This document shows positions 1 to 5,693 of a stretch of 11,472 nucleotides of DNA, one piece after another. Every line of letters begins with the position of its first letter. Position 1 is the first letter of the stretch. A program made the translations under genes and the position numbers. Origin of the DNA: Pseudomonadota bacterium (GTDB lineage: Bacteria > Pseudomonadota > Gammaproteobacteria > Burkholderiales > Burkholderiaceae_D); NCBI GenBank assembly GCA_023422955.1, contig JAFAGG010000074.1, positions 1 through 11,472 of the forward strand, read 5' to 3'. Under the pieces are notes generated by a model. That model was given only the letters and a program-made list of their open reading frames with translations, was not told the origin of the DNA and did no database searches.

Positions 1-125
1 AAACTTCTTTTGCAAGCTCAAGCAGTTCAGGGCTATCGCCACTCGTTATGATAAAACCGCTCGCAATTTCCTCGCCGCCGTGCACTTGGCATCCATTACT
101 GTCTGGCTTAATTGAGGGCACGCCC
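1..125 (+). mobile_element. Right end of an IS5-like insertion sequence (truncated by window edge)
   Basis: The transposase stop codon overlaps GAGGGCACGCCC at 114-125, which has the GC-rich, GGG/CCC-bounded look of an IS5-family terminal inverted repeat. It is followed by TAA, compatible with the short TA-containing target duplication of this group. The left end lies outside the window, so neither the matching inverted repeat nor the target duplication can be confirmed. The boundary at about 125 is an inference and could be off by several bases. Confidence 0.55.
2..115 (+). CDS. IS5-family transposase, C-terminal end (partial)
   Basis: Reading from position 2, an open frame enters from the left edge and stops with TGA at 113-115, giving 37 visible codons. 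The translation includes FFCKLKQFRAIATRYDKTA followed by FLAAVHLASITVWLN. I recognise this as the C-terminus typical of IS5-family (IS427/IS1031-like) DDE transposases; the Y-(2)-R..DKTA stretch followed by a hydrophobic tail ending in WLN is characteristic. The catalytic D and first E residues would lie upstream and are not visible, so intactness cannot be judged. It sits at the extreme edge, with the probable IS end just after its stop codon. No other mobile gene is present in the window. Family assignment is from remembered resemblance and is fairly sure; subgroup is less sure. Confidence 0.8.
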   Translation, partial: NFFCKLKQFRAIATRYDKTARNFLAAVHLASITVWLN

Positions 126-150
126 TAAGCTTTGTCCGGCACCAAGCTTA
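126..150. repeat. Near-perfect inverted repeat next to the IS end
   Basis: TAAGCTT (126-132) and AAGCTTA (144-150) are perfect complements. Two more pairs, GT with AC, follow after one mismatch, leaving the loop CCGGC. The hairpin begins exactly where the insertion sequence appears to end. It could be part of the IS tip, a target-site palindrome, or a chance structure. There is no T-run, so it does not look like a terminator. Confidence 0.45.
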
Positions 151-467
151 AGTGAAATGGGGCTCATATGCGCTGCCGGGGACACTTCGAAAATCTGAGA
201 AATTTTCTCGGACAAGAAGAGAAAAAAGCCCATCCGGGTAAGGGATGGGCCAGAAAATTCGGTACGATTGAGAGCGCCGATACGCGTATGTTAGAGATCT
301 CTCAAAAGCGGGCGTTGATATTGATTAATAAAAACACTGAATTTGATTGTGGAATTTGATTTCGCCGGATATTGCATCAGCGCCTGAAGAGACGGGCGGA
401 AAACAGCGGTAGGGGTCCTCAGGTTTAAAGAGGCTTAAAGAAAGAAGCTTAAAGAAATTAAGCCAAT
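151..467. other. Stretch without a convincing gene between the IS end and the ohr terminator
   Basis: No reading frame here shows coding character. The longest plus-strand frame (168-359) has no good ribosome binding site, runs through a terminator hairpin and has no recognisable motif. The stretch holds a minus-strand terminator (222-250), short palindromes (TACGCGTA near 281-288, AGAGATCTCT near 293-302) and a run of TTAAAG-containing repeats at 423-455. GGCTTAA (432-438) and TTAAGCC (458-464) form an inverted repeat. It may carry a small RNA on the minus strand ending at the 222-250 hairpin, or simply be IS-flanking debris. Confidence 0.5.
222..250 (-). terminator. Intrinsic terminator, minus strand, no assigned gene
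   Basis: GCCCATCC (228-235) and GGATGGGC (243-250) form a perfect 8-bp stem with a 7-nt loop. On the minus strand the stem is followed by six T residues (positions 227-222). There is no T-run on the plus strand. The ohr gene upstream already has its own terminator at 468-495, so what this hairpin terminates is unclear: possibly a small RNA, read-through from ohr, or a gene lost when the insertion sequence arrived. Confidence 0.7.
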
Positions 468-495
468 AAAAAAGGGAGCGAAAGCTCCCTTTTTT
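468..495 (-). terminator. Intrinsic terminator of ohr (bidirectional in form)
   Basis: GGGAGC (474-479) and GCTCCC (484-489) pair around a GAAA tetraloop and are flanked by six A (468-473) and six T (490-495). The A-run gives a T-tract on the minus strand just after the ohr stop codon at 515, so ohr is the natural user. The symmetric flanks mean it could also stop plus-strand transcription coming from the insertion sequence. Confidence 0.88.
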
Positions 496-514
496 ACTTA
501 TCTGCCGAAGCGAA

Positions 515-943
515 TTACGCGTTCAGCTTGAAGCGTACATCGATGTTGTTGCGGGTGGCGTTGGAGTAGGGGCATACGGTATGTGCCTTGTCTACCAGTG
601 CCTGCAACTGCGCCTGGTCCATGCCGGCTGCATTGACGGTCAGGTCCACTTCCAGACCGAAGCCGACAGCTGCCTTGCCGAAGCCGACTTCGCCGATCAC
701 GCTGACATCTTCCGGCAGCGTGGCTTTTTCCTTGCCGGCCACCATTTTCAGCGCGCCCAGGAAGCAGGCGGCATAACCGGCTGCAAACAGTTGTTCGGGA
801 TTGGTGCCGTCGCCGCCAGCGCCGCCCATTTCAGTGGGAACGGACAGTTGGACGTTCAGCTTGCCGTCTTCGCTCTTGGCTGCGCCATCGCGGCCGCCGG
901 TTGCAGTAGCTTTGGAACGGTAAACAACTTTTTCTAAGGCCAT
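515..943 (-). CDS. ohr: Organic hydroperoxide resistance protein (Ohr/OsmC family peroxidase)
   Basis: A 142-residue protein of normal Ohr length. Ohr is a cytoplasmic thiol peroxidase that reduces organic and fatty-acid hydroperoxides, with electrons from lipoylated dehydrogenase subunits. The two redox cysteines are visible: Cys60 in AACFLGAL and Cys124 in the signature VCPYSNATRNN, which separates Ohr from OsmC. Arg18 and Glu50 match the residues that hold the reactive cysteine in characterised Ohr proteins. An in-frame upstream ATG at 997 was rejected because the ATG at 943 is preceded by AAAGGAG at ideal spacing and its N-terminus MALEKVVY is typical. It stands alone with its own terminator. 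The usual regulator gene ohrR is not in the window. Its leader has two inverted repeats that could be operators. Confidence 0.95.
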   Translation of the reverse strand: MALEKVVYRSKATATGGRDGAAKSEDGKLNVQLSVPTEMGGAGGDGTNPEQLFAAGYAACFLGALKMVAGKEKATLPEDVSVIGEVGFGKAAVGFGLEVDLTVNAAGMDQAQLQALVDKAHTVCPYSNATRNNIDVRFKLNA

Positions 944-996
944 GGAAAACTCCTTTATGACAGGGTGAGTAAAACGGGAGGTGAAAAAGGCGAGCA

Positions 997-1019
997 ATGC
1001 GGCTTAGGATAAACCGCAT
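997..1019 (-). promoter_or_regulatory. Imperfect palindrome / hairpin in the ohr leader
   Basis: On the minus strand this reads as ATGCGGTTT, loop ATCCT, AAGCCGCAT: nine pairs including one G-U wobble in RNA. It lies 54-76 bases upstream of the ohr start codon. It could be an operator for an OhrR/MarR-type repressor or an mRNA leader hairpin. The sequence shows only the symmetry; any regulator binding is inference. Confidence 0.4.
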
Positions 1020-1039
1020 GCTCACAGGTTCCTGAATAT

Positions 1040-1078
1040 GTTTGCAAGCTCGCATAAGTTTATTGAGCAAATGCAAAC
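1040..1078 (-). promoter_or_regulatory. Inverted repeat upstream of ohr, possible operator/promoter region
   Basis: GTTTGCA (1040-1046) and TGCAAAC (1072-1078) are perfect inverted copies around a 25-bp AT-rich centre. A nested GCTC/GAGC pair (1048-1051 and 1065-1068) lies inside. TTGCAA-like half-sites in an AT-rich spacer are the sort of site bound by MarR/OhrR-type regulators. The repeat lies about 100 bases upstream of ohr and just beyond the terminator of the next gene, which fits a promoter position. I could not identify a confident -35/-10 pair. Confidence 0.35.
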
Positions 1079-1090
1079 TACAGCGGCAAT

Positions 1091-1114
1091 AAAAAACCCC
1101 TCTTTGGGAGGGGC
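1091..1114 (-). terminator. Intrinsic terminator at the end of the fpr-to-PPIase cluster
   Basis: CCCCTC (1097-1102) and GAGGGG (1108-1113) form a stem with the loop TTTGG. On the minus strand it is followed by six T (1096-1091). It lies about 20 bases beyond the PPIase stop codon and is the only good intrinsic terminator seen between 5585 and 1091. This supports one transcription unit for the six minus-strand genes upstream. Confidence 0.88.
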
Positions 1115-1133
1115 TGGGTAGAGCGGCCCGGGA

Positions 1134-1910
1134 TTACTGGACTTTTGCCTTCTTCAGCAATTCTTCGTGGAAGGCTGCGAGCTTGCGCTGCTGCAGCATG
1201 TTCTGCAATTGCGGCTTGACTTGTTCGAATGCGGGAAACTCCGTTGCGCGCACGTCTTCCAGCTTGATCACGTGATAGCCGAATTCGGATTGCACCGGCT
1301 TCTGCGTGGTTTCGCCCGGTTTCAGGGAGGTCAGCGCATCGCCGAAGGGTTTCACATAGGTGCGGGGAGAAGCCCAGTCCAGTGCGCCGCCTTTGGCTGC
1401 CGAACCCGGATCCTTGGATTGCTTGGCGAGGTCTTCAAACTTGGCGCCGCCCTTGAGCTTGGCAATGATGGCATTGGCTTCGTCCTGGGTTTCGACCAGG
1501 ATGTGGCGGGCAAAATATTCCTTGTCGCCGCTCTCGCTCTTGAAGCGCTCGTACTCGGCTTTCATCTCGGATTCCTTGACCGGATTTTTCTGCACGTAGT
1601 CCTGATGCAGGGCCTGAATCACAATGCCCTGGCGTGCCAATTCGATCTGGTTCTTCACTTCCGCCTTTTCACCGATGCCGCGCTTGCCGGCTTCCTGCAT
1701 CAGCACTTCACGCGTGATCAGTTCTTCTTTCACTGCCTTGCGCAGTTCCGGCGAATCCGGTTGGCCTTGGGCCGTGTACTGTTTGACGATGGCTTCGACG
1801 CGCGAGCTGGGAATGGGTTTGCCGTTTACGGTGGCAATATTTTGTGCGAAAGCGGGCAGGGCAAAAGCGGTCAGAAGAGCAGCAAGCAAACGTCCGTATT
1901 TCAAATTCAT
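1134..1910 (-). CDS. Exported peptidyl-prolyl cis-trans isomerase, parvulin type
   Basis: A 258-residue parvulin-family foldase. Residues 1-22 form a signal peptide: a basic start MNLKYGR, a hydrophobic core, and a signal-peptidase site after AFA before Gln23. The protein therefore acts in the periplasm or is envelope-associated. An N-terminal helical SurA/PrsA-like chaperone region (about 23-130) precedes one rotamase domain (about 132-222). Domain landmarks are ARHILVE (134-140), GGALDWA (174-180) and FGYHVIKLED (210-219). The start at 1910 was chosen over an in-frame TTG at 1937 because it begins the signal peptide and has AGGA eight bases upstream. It is the last gene of the minus-strand cluster, 41 bp after bolA. 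With one parvulin domain it is shorter than SurA (two domains) and lacks the membrane anchor of PpiD. The exact client proteins cannot be told from sequence. Confidence 0.93.
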   Translation of the reverse strand: MNLKYGRLLAALLTAFALPAFAQNIATVNGKPIPSSRVEAIVKQYTAQGQPDSPELRKAVKEELITREVLMQEAGKRGIGEKAEVKNQIELARQGIVIQALHQDYVQKNPVKESEMKAEYERFKSESGDKEYFARHILVETQDEANAIIAKLKGGAKFEDLAKQSKDPGSAAKGGALDWASPRTYVKPFGDALTSLKPGETTQKPVQSEFGYHVIKLEDVRATEFPAFEQVKPQLQNMLQQRKLAAFHEELLKKAKVQ

Positions 1911-1951
1911 ATTTGTTTTCCTACGGTAAATTGACAAAAGGTGACCGGGTG

Positions 1952-2239
1952 TCAGGCCGGCTTGCCGGCACTTGCTTCTGCCGGCGTCAACGCGGTAATA
2001 GCGAGAGCATGTATATCGCTATGCATCATATCACGCAGGCAGTCATACACAAGGCGATGACGTGCTATGCGATTGTGACCATTGAAACGATCCGATACCA
2101 GTTGCAGGCGGTAGTGACCACCGCCGGCTGCCGCGCCCGGATGCCCTATGTGAAGGGAGGATTCATCGATCAGCTCGCACTCCAGCGGCGCGAATTCCAC
2201 CATCAGTTTTTCTCGAATTTGTTGCATCCTGTTACTCAT
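1952..2239 (-). CDS. bolA: BolA family protein
   Basis: A 95-residue protein of normal BolA size. BolA proteins are small cytoplasmic partners of monothiol glutaredoxins that share Fe-S clusters. In E. coli, BolA is also a stress-induced DNA-binding morphogene. The family core is clear: LVSDRFNGHNRIARHRLVYD in the middle, followed by IHALAI. It resembles E. coli BolA (VSDRF...RHR.VY...HALA) more than IbaG. The start ATG at 2239 overlaps the yciB stop codon in an ATGA arrangement, implying translational coupling. The C-terminal tail AEASAGKPA is coded by GC-rich sequence with repeated GCCGG elements, which look like codon content rather than a terminator. Confidence 0.93.
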   Translation of the reverse strand: MSNRMQQIREKLMVEFAPLECELIDESSLHIGHPGAAAGGGHYRLQLVSDRFNGHNRIARHRLVYDCLRDMMHSDIHALAITALTPAEASAGKPA

Positions 2240-2856
2240 TCTGCATCCTTCATATACTTCGCCAGGTACAAAGTCTGGCCCACGATGAACACGAACATCA
2301 GTCCCATCAGGCCGAAAGTTTTGAAGTTGACCCAGGCTTCGGTGGAAAAGTTAAATGCCACATACAGGTTGACCACGCCCATGACGAGGAAGAAGCCTAT
2401 CCAGGCCAGGTTCAGCCGGTCCCAGACCGGTTCGGGCAGCGTGATCTGCTTGCCCATGGCGGCACGTATCAGGTTCTTCCTGAAGAAGCTCAGTGCCAGC
2501 AGCAGAGTGCCGGCAAAGGCCCAGTACAGTACGGTGGGTTTCCACTTGATGAAGGTTTCATTGTTGAAGTAGATGGTCGCTCCGCCGAATACCACGATGA
2601 TGGCCAGCGAAATCCACAGCATGGTATCGACCTTGCGGCGGCGTACCAGCAGATAAGCTATCTGCAGGACGCTGGCGACGATGGCAACCGCAGTCGCCAG
2701 CAGGATGGGAGCCTGGCTGACTGCAACCGTGCCGCCGGCGACGATGGCGCCCAGATAATCATTGGCGGCCAGTTGCGCAGCTTCGGGATTGCCCTGGCCC
2801 CATTTGAAAATCCCGAAGAACAGCAGGATGGGAAAGAGATCGAACAGGAACTTCAT
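2236..2856 (-). CDS. yciB: Inner-membrane septation/intracellular septation protein A (YciB/IspZ family)
   Basis: A 206-residue multi-spanning membrane protein. YciB is linked in E. coli and Shigella to cell-envelope synthesis and septation, interacting with elongation and division proteins; its biochemistry is not settled. The N-terminus MKFLFDLFPILLFFGIFKW is the family hallmark. About five hydrophobic segments follow (roughly residues 1-20, 45-70, 76-95, 105-122, 145-165, 175-195), ending with the short polar tail MKDAE. The true start is ATG 2856, which overlaps the msrB stop (ATGA). The open frame extends much further upstream through msrB, but that extension is out of frame with msrB and not real. 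The downstream end overlaps bolA by 4 bp. The ribosome binding site is weak, so coupling to msrB translation is likely. Confidence 0.94.
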   Translation of the reverse strand: MKFLFDLFPILLFFGIFKWGQGNPEAAQLAANDYLGAIVAGGTVAVSQAPILLATAVAIVASVLQIAYLLVRRRKVDTMLWISLAIIVVFGGATIYFNNETFIKWKPTVLYWAFAGTLLLALSFFRKNLIRAAMGKQITLPEPVWDRLNLAWIGFFLVMGVVNLYVAFNFSTEAWVNFKTFGLMGLMFVFIVGQTLYLAKYMKDAE

Positions 2857-3278
2857 GGAGTCTGGTTTTCCTTGTTGAATTCGGACAGCGGTGTGAAGGA
2901 CAGCGCGGCGGAATTGATGCAGTAGCGCAGTCCGGTGGGAGGCGGACCATCCGGGAATACGTGGCCCAGGTGGGCGTCGCAGACATTGCACAGCACTTCT
3001 GTGCGTACCATGCCGAAGCTGCGGTCCGCGCGCGCGCTCACGTGCTTCTTGTTGAGCGGGCGGAAATAGCTGGGCCAGCCGCAGCCGGATTCGAACTTGG
3101 CGTCGGATTCGAACAGGGGCGTGCCGCAGCATACGCAGGTATAAATGCCCGCATCATGGTGATCCCAGTAGCGGCCGGTGAACGCCGGCTCGGTCGCGGC
3201 GCGGCGCGTGACCTGGAAATCGAAGGGCTCGAGCTGGGCGGCCCATTCCTCGTCGGTCTTTTTTACTTTATCGATCAT
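2853..3278 (-). CDS. msrB: Peptide-methionine (R)-S-oxide reductase MsrB
   Basis: A 141-residue zinc-containing methionine-R-sulfoxide reductase, which repairs oxidised methionine in cytoplasmic proteins using thioredoxin. Two CxxC zinc pairs are visible: Cys48/Cys51 in YTCVCCGTPLF and Cys97/Cys100 in LCNVCDAHLGHVFPDG. The catalytic cysteine is Cys120 in GLRYCINSAAL and the resolving cysteine is Cys66 in ESGCGWPSYF. The His/Asn residues of the HVFPDG and YCINS motifs are intact, so the enzyme should be active. It starts at ATG 3278, nine bases after the selO stop, with a GAGAG-type binding site. Its end overlaps yciB by 4 bp. No signal peptide is present, so it is cytoplasmic. No msrA is seen in the window. 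Confidence 0.97.
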   Translation of the reverse strand: MIDKVKKTDEEWAAQLEPFDFQVTRRAATEPAFTGRYWDHHDAGIYTCVCCGTPLFESDAKFESGCGWPSYFRPLNKKHVSARADRSFGMVRTEVLCNVCDAHLGHVFPDGPPPTGLRYCINSAALSFTPLSEFNKENQTP

Positions 3279-3287
3279 TTCACTCTC

Positions 3288-4775
3288 TCATGATGAACAG
3301 CTGACTTCCAGGCGACTGGCCCAGTCCGGCGGCAGCGCGGCATAAGTTTCATTTTCCGGCTGATCGTCGTAGGGTTTTTCCAGCACCGACAGCAATTTTC
3401 GCACTTCCGAAAAATCCTTGTTCTGCGCTTTCTCGATGGCGACCTGGGCCAGGTAATTGCGCAGTATGTACTTCGGGTTGACGGCGCGCATCGCCGTGCG
3501 GCGGGCATTGTCGTCACTGTTCTCGCTGGCCAGCCGCGCCCGGTATTTTACTGCCCAGGCATCGAATGCGGCGCGGTCTATGAACAGGTCGCGCACGGGT
3601 TCATCCTGAGCCGGATCATCCCGCTTCATATCGCACAGGCGACGGTAGAACAGCGTGAAGTCGACATGGCTGCCCTGCATGATGACGGCCAGGTCATCGA
3701 ACAGCTTGGCATCGTCTTCCTGATCGCTCTGCAATCCCAGCTTGGCATGCATCAGCGCATTCATCTTGCCGGTGAACTCGGTCTGATAAACGGAGAGCGA
3801 TTCATGCACGGCTTCTTCATTGTCCAGCAGCGGCAGCATGGCCTGGCCGAGCGCATAACAGTTCCAGTGCCCCATGCGCGGCTGCATCGCATAGGAATAA
3901 CGGCCCTGGGTATCGCTATGGTTGCAGATATGCCGGATGTCGTAGGCTTCCATGAAACCGAAGGGGCCGTAGTCTATGGTTTGTCCGAGTATCGACATAT
4001 TGTCGCTGTTCATCACGCCATGCATGAAGCCGACCGTCTGCCAGTGCGCAATCAGGTGCGCGGTGCGGCGCGTTACTTCGGTCAGCAAAGCCTGGTAGGG
4101 CTGCTTCGATTCGCGCAACTCAGGGTAAAAGCGGTCTATCACGTAATCGGCCAAGGTTTTCAGCAGCTCGTGATGGTTGCTGTAGTACCAGTGTTCGAAG
4201 GAGCCGAAGCGTATGAAAGTGGGCGCCATGCGGGTGACGACAGCAGCGGATTCCAGGATCTCGCGCCGCACTATCTTGCCCGAACCGGTAATGCACAAGG
4301 CGCGGGTCGTGGGTATGCCGAGCGCAGCCATCGCTTCCGAACACAGGAATTCGCGTATCGAGGAGCGCAATACGGCGCGTCCGTCGCCCATGCGCGAATA
4401 GGGCGTCATGCCCGAGCCTTTAAGCTGCAGTTCCATGACCGAGGGCTGCGGCAAGCCCGGCGCCGGCAGGTCGCCCAGCAGTATCGCGCGGCCATCGCCG
4501 AGCTGGCCGGCGAATACGCCGAACTGGTGGCCGGAATAGACTGCGGCCAGCGGCTGGGAAGAAGGCGCGCGTGCATTGCCGGTGAACAGGGCGAGCATTT
4601 CTTCCTGCTCGAAACGCGCCGCATCCAGTCCTACCATCGCAGCGGCCGCCGGGCTGACTGCAAGCAAGTAAGGCGAGGGCAGCGGCGTTGGTTCGAGCCG
4701 AGTGTAAAACGCGTCAGGCAGGCTGGCGAAGGAATTGCCGAAAGGCAGATCGAACGAAGTCAAGGCTAAGGACAT
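3288..4775 (-). CDS. selO: Protein adenylyltransferase SelO (YdiU/UPF0061 family)
   Basis: A 495-residue SelO pseudokinase, close to the usual 480-500. SelO transfers AMP from ATP to Ser/Thr/Tyr residues of client proteins (redox enzymes such as SucA and GrxA in E. coli) and matters in oxidative stress. Visible landmarks are YSGHQFGVFAGQLGDGRA (80-97), Lys119 in MELQLKGSGMTPYSR, the metal-binding HGVMNSDNMS (252-261) and DYGPFGFMEAYD (268-279), and NPKYILRNYLAQ near the C-terminus. Cys284 in HICNHSD and Cys493 in the terminal VSCSS correspond to the disulfide pair that controls E. coli SelO. Cys493 sits where animal SelO has selenocysteine. The start at 4775 has no strong ribosome binding site but gives the normal N-terminus. 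fpr ends 30 bp upstream and msrB starts 9 bp downstream, so these genes are probably co-transcribed. Confidence 0.96.
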   Translation of the reverse strand: MSLALTSFDLPFGNSFASLPDAFYTRLEPTPLPSPYLLAVSPAAAAMVGLDAARFEQEEMLALFTGNARAPSSQPLAAVYSGHQFGVFAGQLGDGRAILLGDLPAPGLPQPSVMELQLKGSGMTPYSRMGDGRAVLRSSIREFLCSEAMAALGIPTTRALCITGSGKIVRREILESAAVVTRMAPTFIRFGSFEHWYYSNHHELLKTLADYVIDRFYPELRESKQPYQALLTEVTRRTAHLIAHWQTVGFMHGVMNSDNMSILGQTIDYGPFGFMEAYDIRHICNHSDTQGRYSYAMQPRMGHWNCYALGQAMLPLLDNEEAVHESLSVYQTEFTGKMNALMHAKLGLQSDQEDDAKLFDDLAVIMQGSHVDFTLFYRRLCDMKRDDPAQDEPVRDLFIDRAAFDAWAVKYRARLASENSDDNARRTAMRAVNPKYILRNYLAQVAIEKAQNKDFSEVRKLLSVLEKPYDDQPENETYAALPPDWASRLEVSCSS

Positions 4776-4805
4776 GTCTATGCAGGAAAAGTGGCAAGGC
4801 CGGCC

Positions 4806-5585
4806 TTACCAGTAATTTTCGGTGACGAACTGGCCGGGCTGCATGCGGCGCATCGGCCGCATGTCGCGCGCGTGCAGGAGCTTGCGCGTGTCTTCTATCA
4901 TTTGCGGATTGCCGCACAACATGATGCGCGAGGCATCGGGTTTCATCGGCAGTCCCGCAGCCCGTTCCAGTTCGCCGTTTTCCAGCAGCGTAGTAATGCG
5001 CTGCTTCAGTATGTCGTTTTGTAATTCACCGTCTCTTGTTGCCGAGCGCAGGTACTGCAGCCGCGCGCCCTGGCCCTGCGCCGATGCCGCTGCCATGGCC
5101 TGCAATTCATCGCTGTAAGAAAACTCATTGGCCTGCCGCACGCAATGCACCAGGACCAGCTCTTTGAACTGCTTCCATACCACGGCATCTCGCAGGATGG
5201 AGATGAAGGGACCGATGCCGGTGCCGGTGGCAAGCATCCATAAATGCTCGCCATCAGTGAAGCGGTCAGCCGTCATAAAACCATACGGCTGCTTGTCGGT
5301 CCAAATGGCACAGCCGGGCTTGAGTGCGGTCAGGCGCGGCGTGAAGATGCCGTCAGGAACCAGTACGCCATAGTATTCAAGATGATCATCGGCCGGCGTG
5401 GACACCACGGAATAGGCACGCCATATCATGAGGCCGTCGATTTCCAGTCCCAGTCGGGCATACTGGCCGGGCATGAAAGCGTAATCGGCGGGCCGCGTGG
5501 TCTTGATGGTGAACAAGTTGTCCGTCCAGCGCTGCACGTCGAGCAGAGTTTCTTGAGTCGCCTTGTCGCTGACAACGGTATTCAT
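4806..5585 (-). CDS. fpr: Ferredoxin/flavodoxin-NADP(+) reductase
   Basis: A 259-residue FAD enzyme that moves electrons between NADPH and ferredoxin or flavodoxin in the cytoplasm. An N-terminal FAD-binding barrel (about 1-105) has RAYSVVS at 56-62, the flavin-phosphate motif. A C-terminal NADP domain follows, with ATGTGIGPFISI (119-130), VHCVR (146-150) and a CGNPQMI motif. The C-terminus ends in ENYW; a terminal Trp that stacks near the flavin is typical of the E. coli Fpr subclass, which ends in HYW, and not of the plastid-type enzymes. The frame is open upstream to 5858 but would overlap serA on the other strand. ATG 5585 gives a family-like N-terminus, though the binding site is weak. 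It is the first gene of the minus-strand cluster and is divergent from serA, so they share 108 bp of upstream DNA. Confidence 0.93.
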   Translation of the reverse strand: MNTVVSDKATQETLLDVQRWTDNLFTIKTTRPADYAFMPGQYARLGLEIDGLMIWRAYSVVSTPADDHLEYYGVLVPDGIFTPRLTALKPGCAIWTDKQPYGFMTADRFTDGEHLWMLATGTGIGPFISILRDAVVWKQFKELVLVHCVRQANEFSYSDELQAMAAASAQGQGARLQYLRSATRDGELQNDILKQRITTLLENGELERAAGLPMKPDASRIMLCGNPQMIEDTRKLLHARDMRPMRRMQPGQFVTENYW

Positions 5586-5654
5586 CGGTATTCGGCTCGC
5601 AGGAACTGTGAATAAATAGGGAAGACCATTCTGCCACAGTTTGGTTTGGCTCAC

Positions 5655-5674
5655 CTTGGCATAACTTGGCATAA
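5655..5674 (+). repeat. Tandem duplication of a 10-bp unit upstream of serA
   Basis: CTTGGCATAA occurs twice, back to back (5655-5664 and 5665-5674), about 20-40 bases upstream of the serA start codon. The spacing is where a promoter or a regulator site would be expected. It may be a paired regulator half-site or a simple slippage duplication. Confidence 0.75.
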
Positions 5675-5692
5675 GGAATAGGGGGAATAGGG
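5675..5692 (+). repeat. Tandem duplication of a 9-bp unit containing the serA ribosome binding site
   Basis: GGAATAGGG occurs twice, back to back (5675-5683 and 5684-5692), directly after the 10-bp duplication and ending two bases before the serA start codon. The purine-rich repeats supply the Shine-Dalgarno-like sequence, so the duplication sets its distance from the start codon. Confidence 0.75.
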
Positions 5693-5693
5693 C

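Larger units (their letters stand above)
5586..5693. promoter_or_regulatory. Divergent intergenic region between fpr and serA
   Basis: This 108-bp spacer must hold the promoter of the fpr-to-PPIase cluster on the minus strand and that of serA on the plus strand. I find no convincing sigma-70 -35/-10 pair in either direction; TATTTA on the minus strand near 5616-5621 is the best -10-like hexamer but lacks a good -35. The serA-proximal half consists of two tandem duplications, listed separately. Confidence 0.45.

Noticed and set aside
168..359. 63-codon plus-strand open frame between the IS end and ohr
   Set aside because: It has no recognisable motif and a poor ribosome binding site, and it runs through a terminator hairpin; chance frame.
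1955..1987. Repeated GCCGG elements at the 3' end of bolA as a terminator or REP element
   Set aside because: They lie within the bolA coding sequence in GC-rich Ala/Gly/Pro codons and have no T-run; likely codon content.
2857..3132. Long N-terminal extension of the yciB frame
   Set aside because: It overlaps msrB in another frame with arginine/proline/histidine-rich, non-family sequence. The YciB hallmark N-terminus begins at 2856.
3666..4769. 367-codon open frame on the plus strand opposite selO
   Set aside because: It is an antisense shadow caused by codon bias in selO; its composition is implausible and selO on the other strand has clear family motifs.
5646..5674. Possible sigma-54 promoter upstream of serA (TTGGC repeats resembling -24/-12 elements)
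   Set aside because: The GG-to-GC spacing is 9 bases instead of the required 10 in each alignment tried, and the -12 element is poor.
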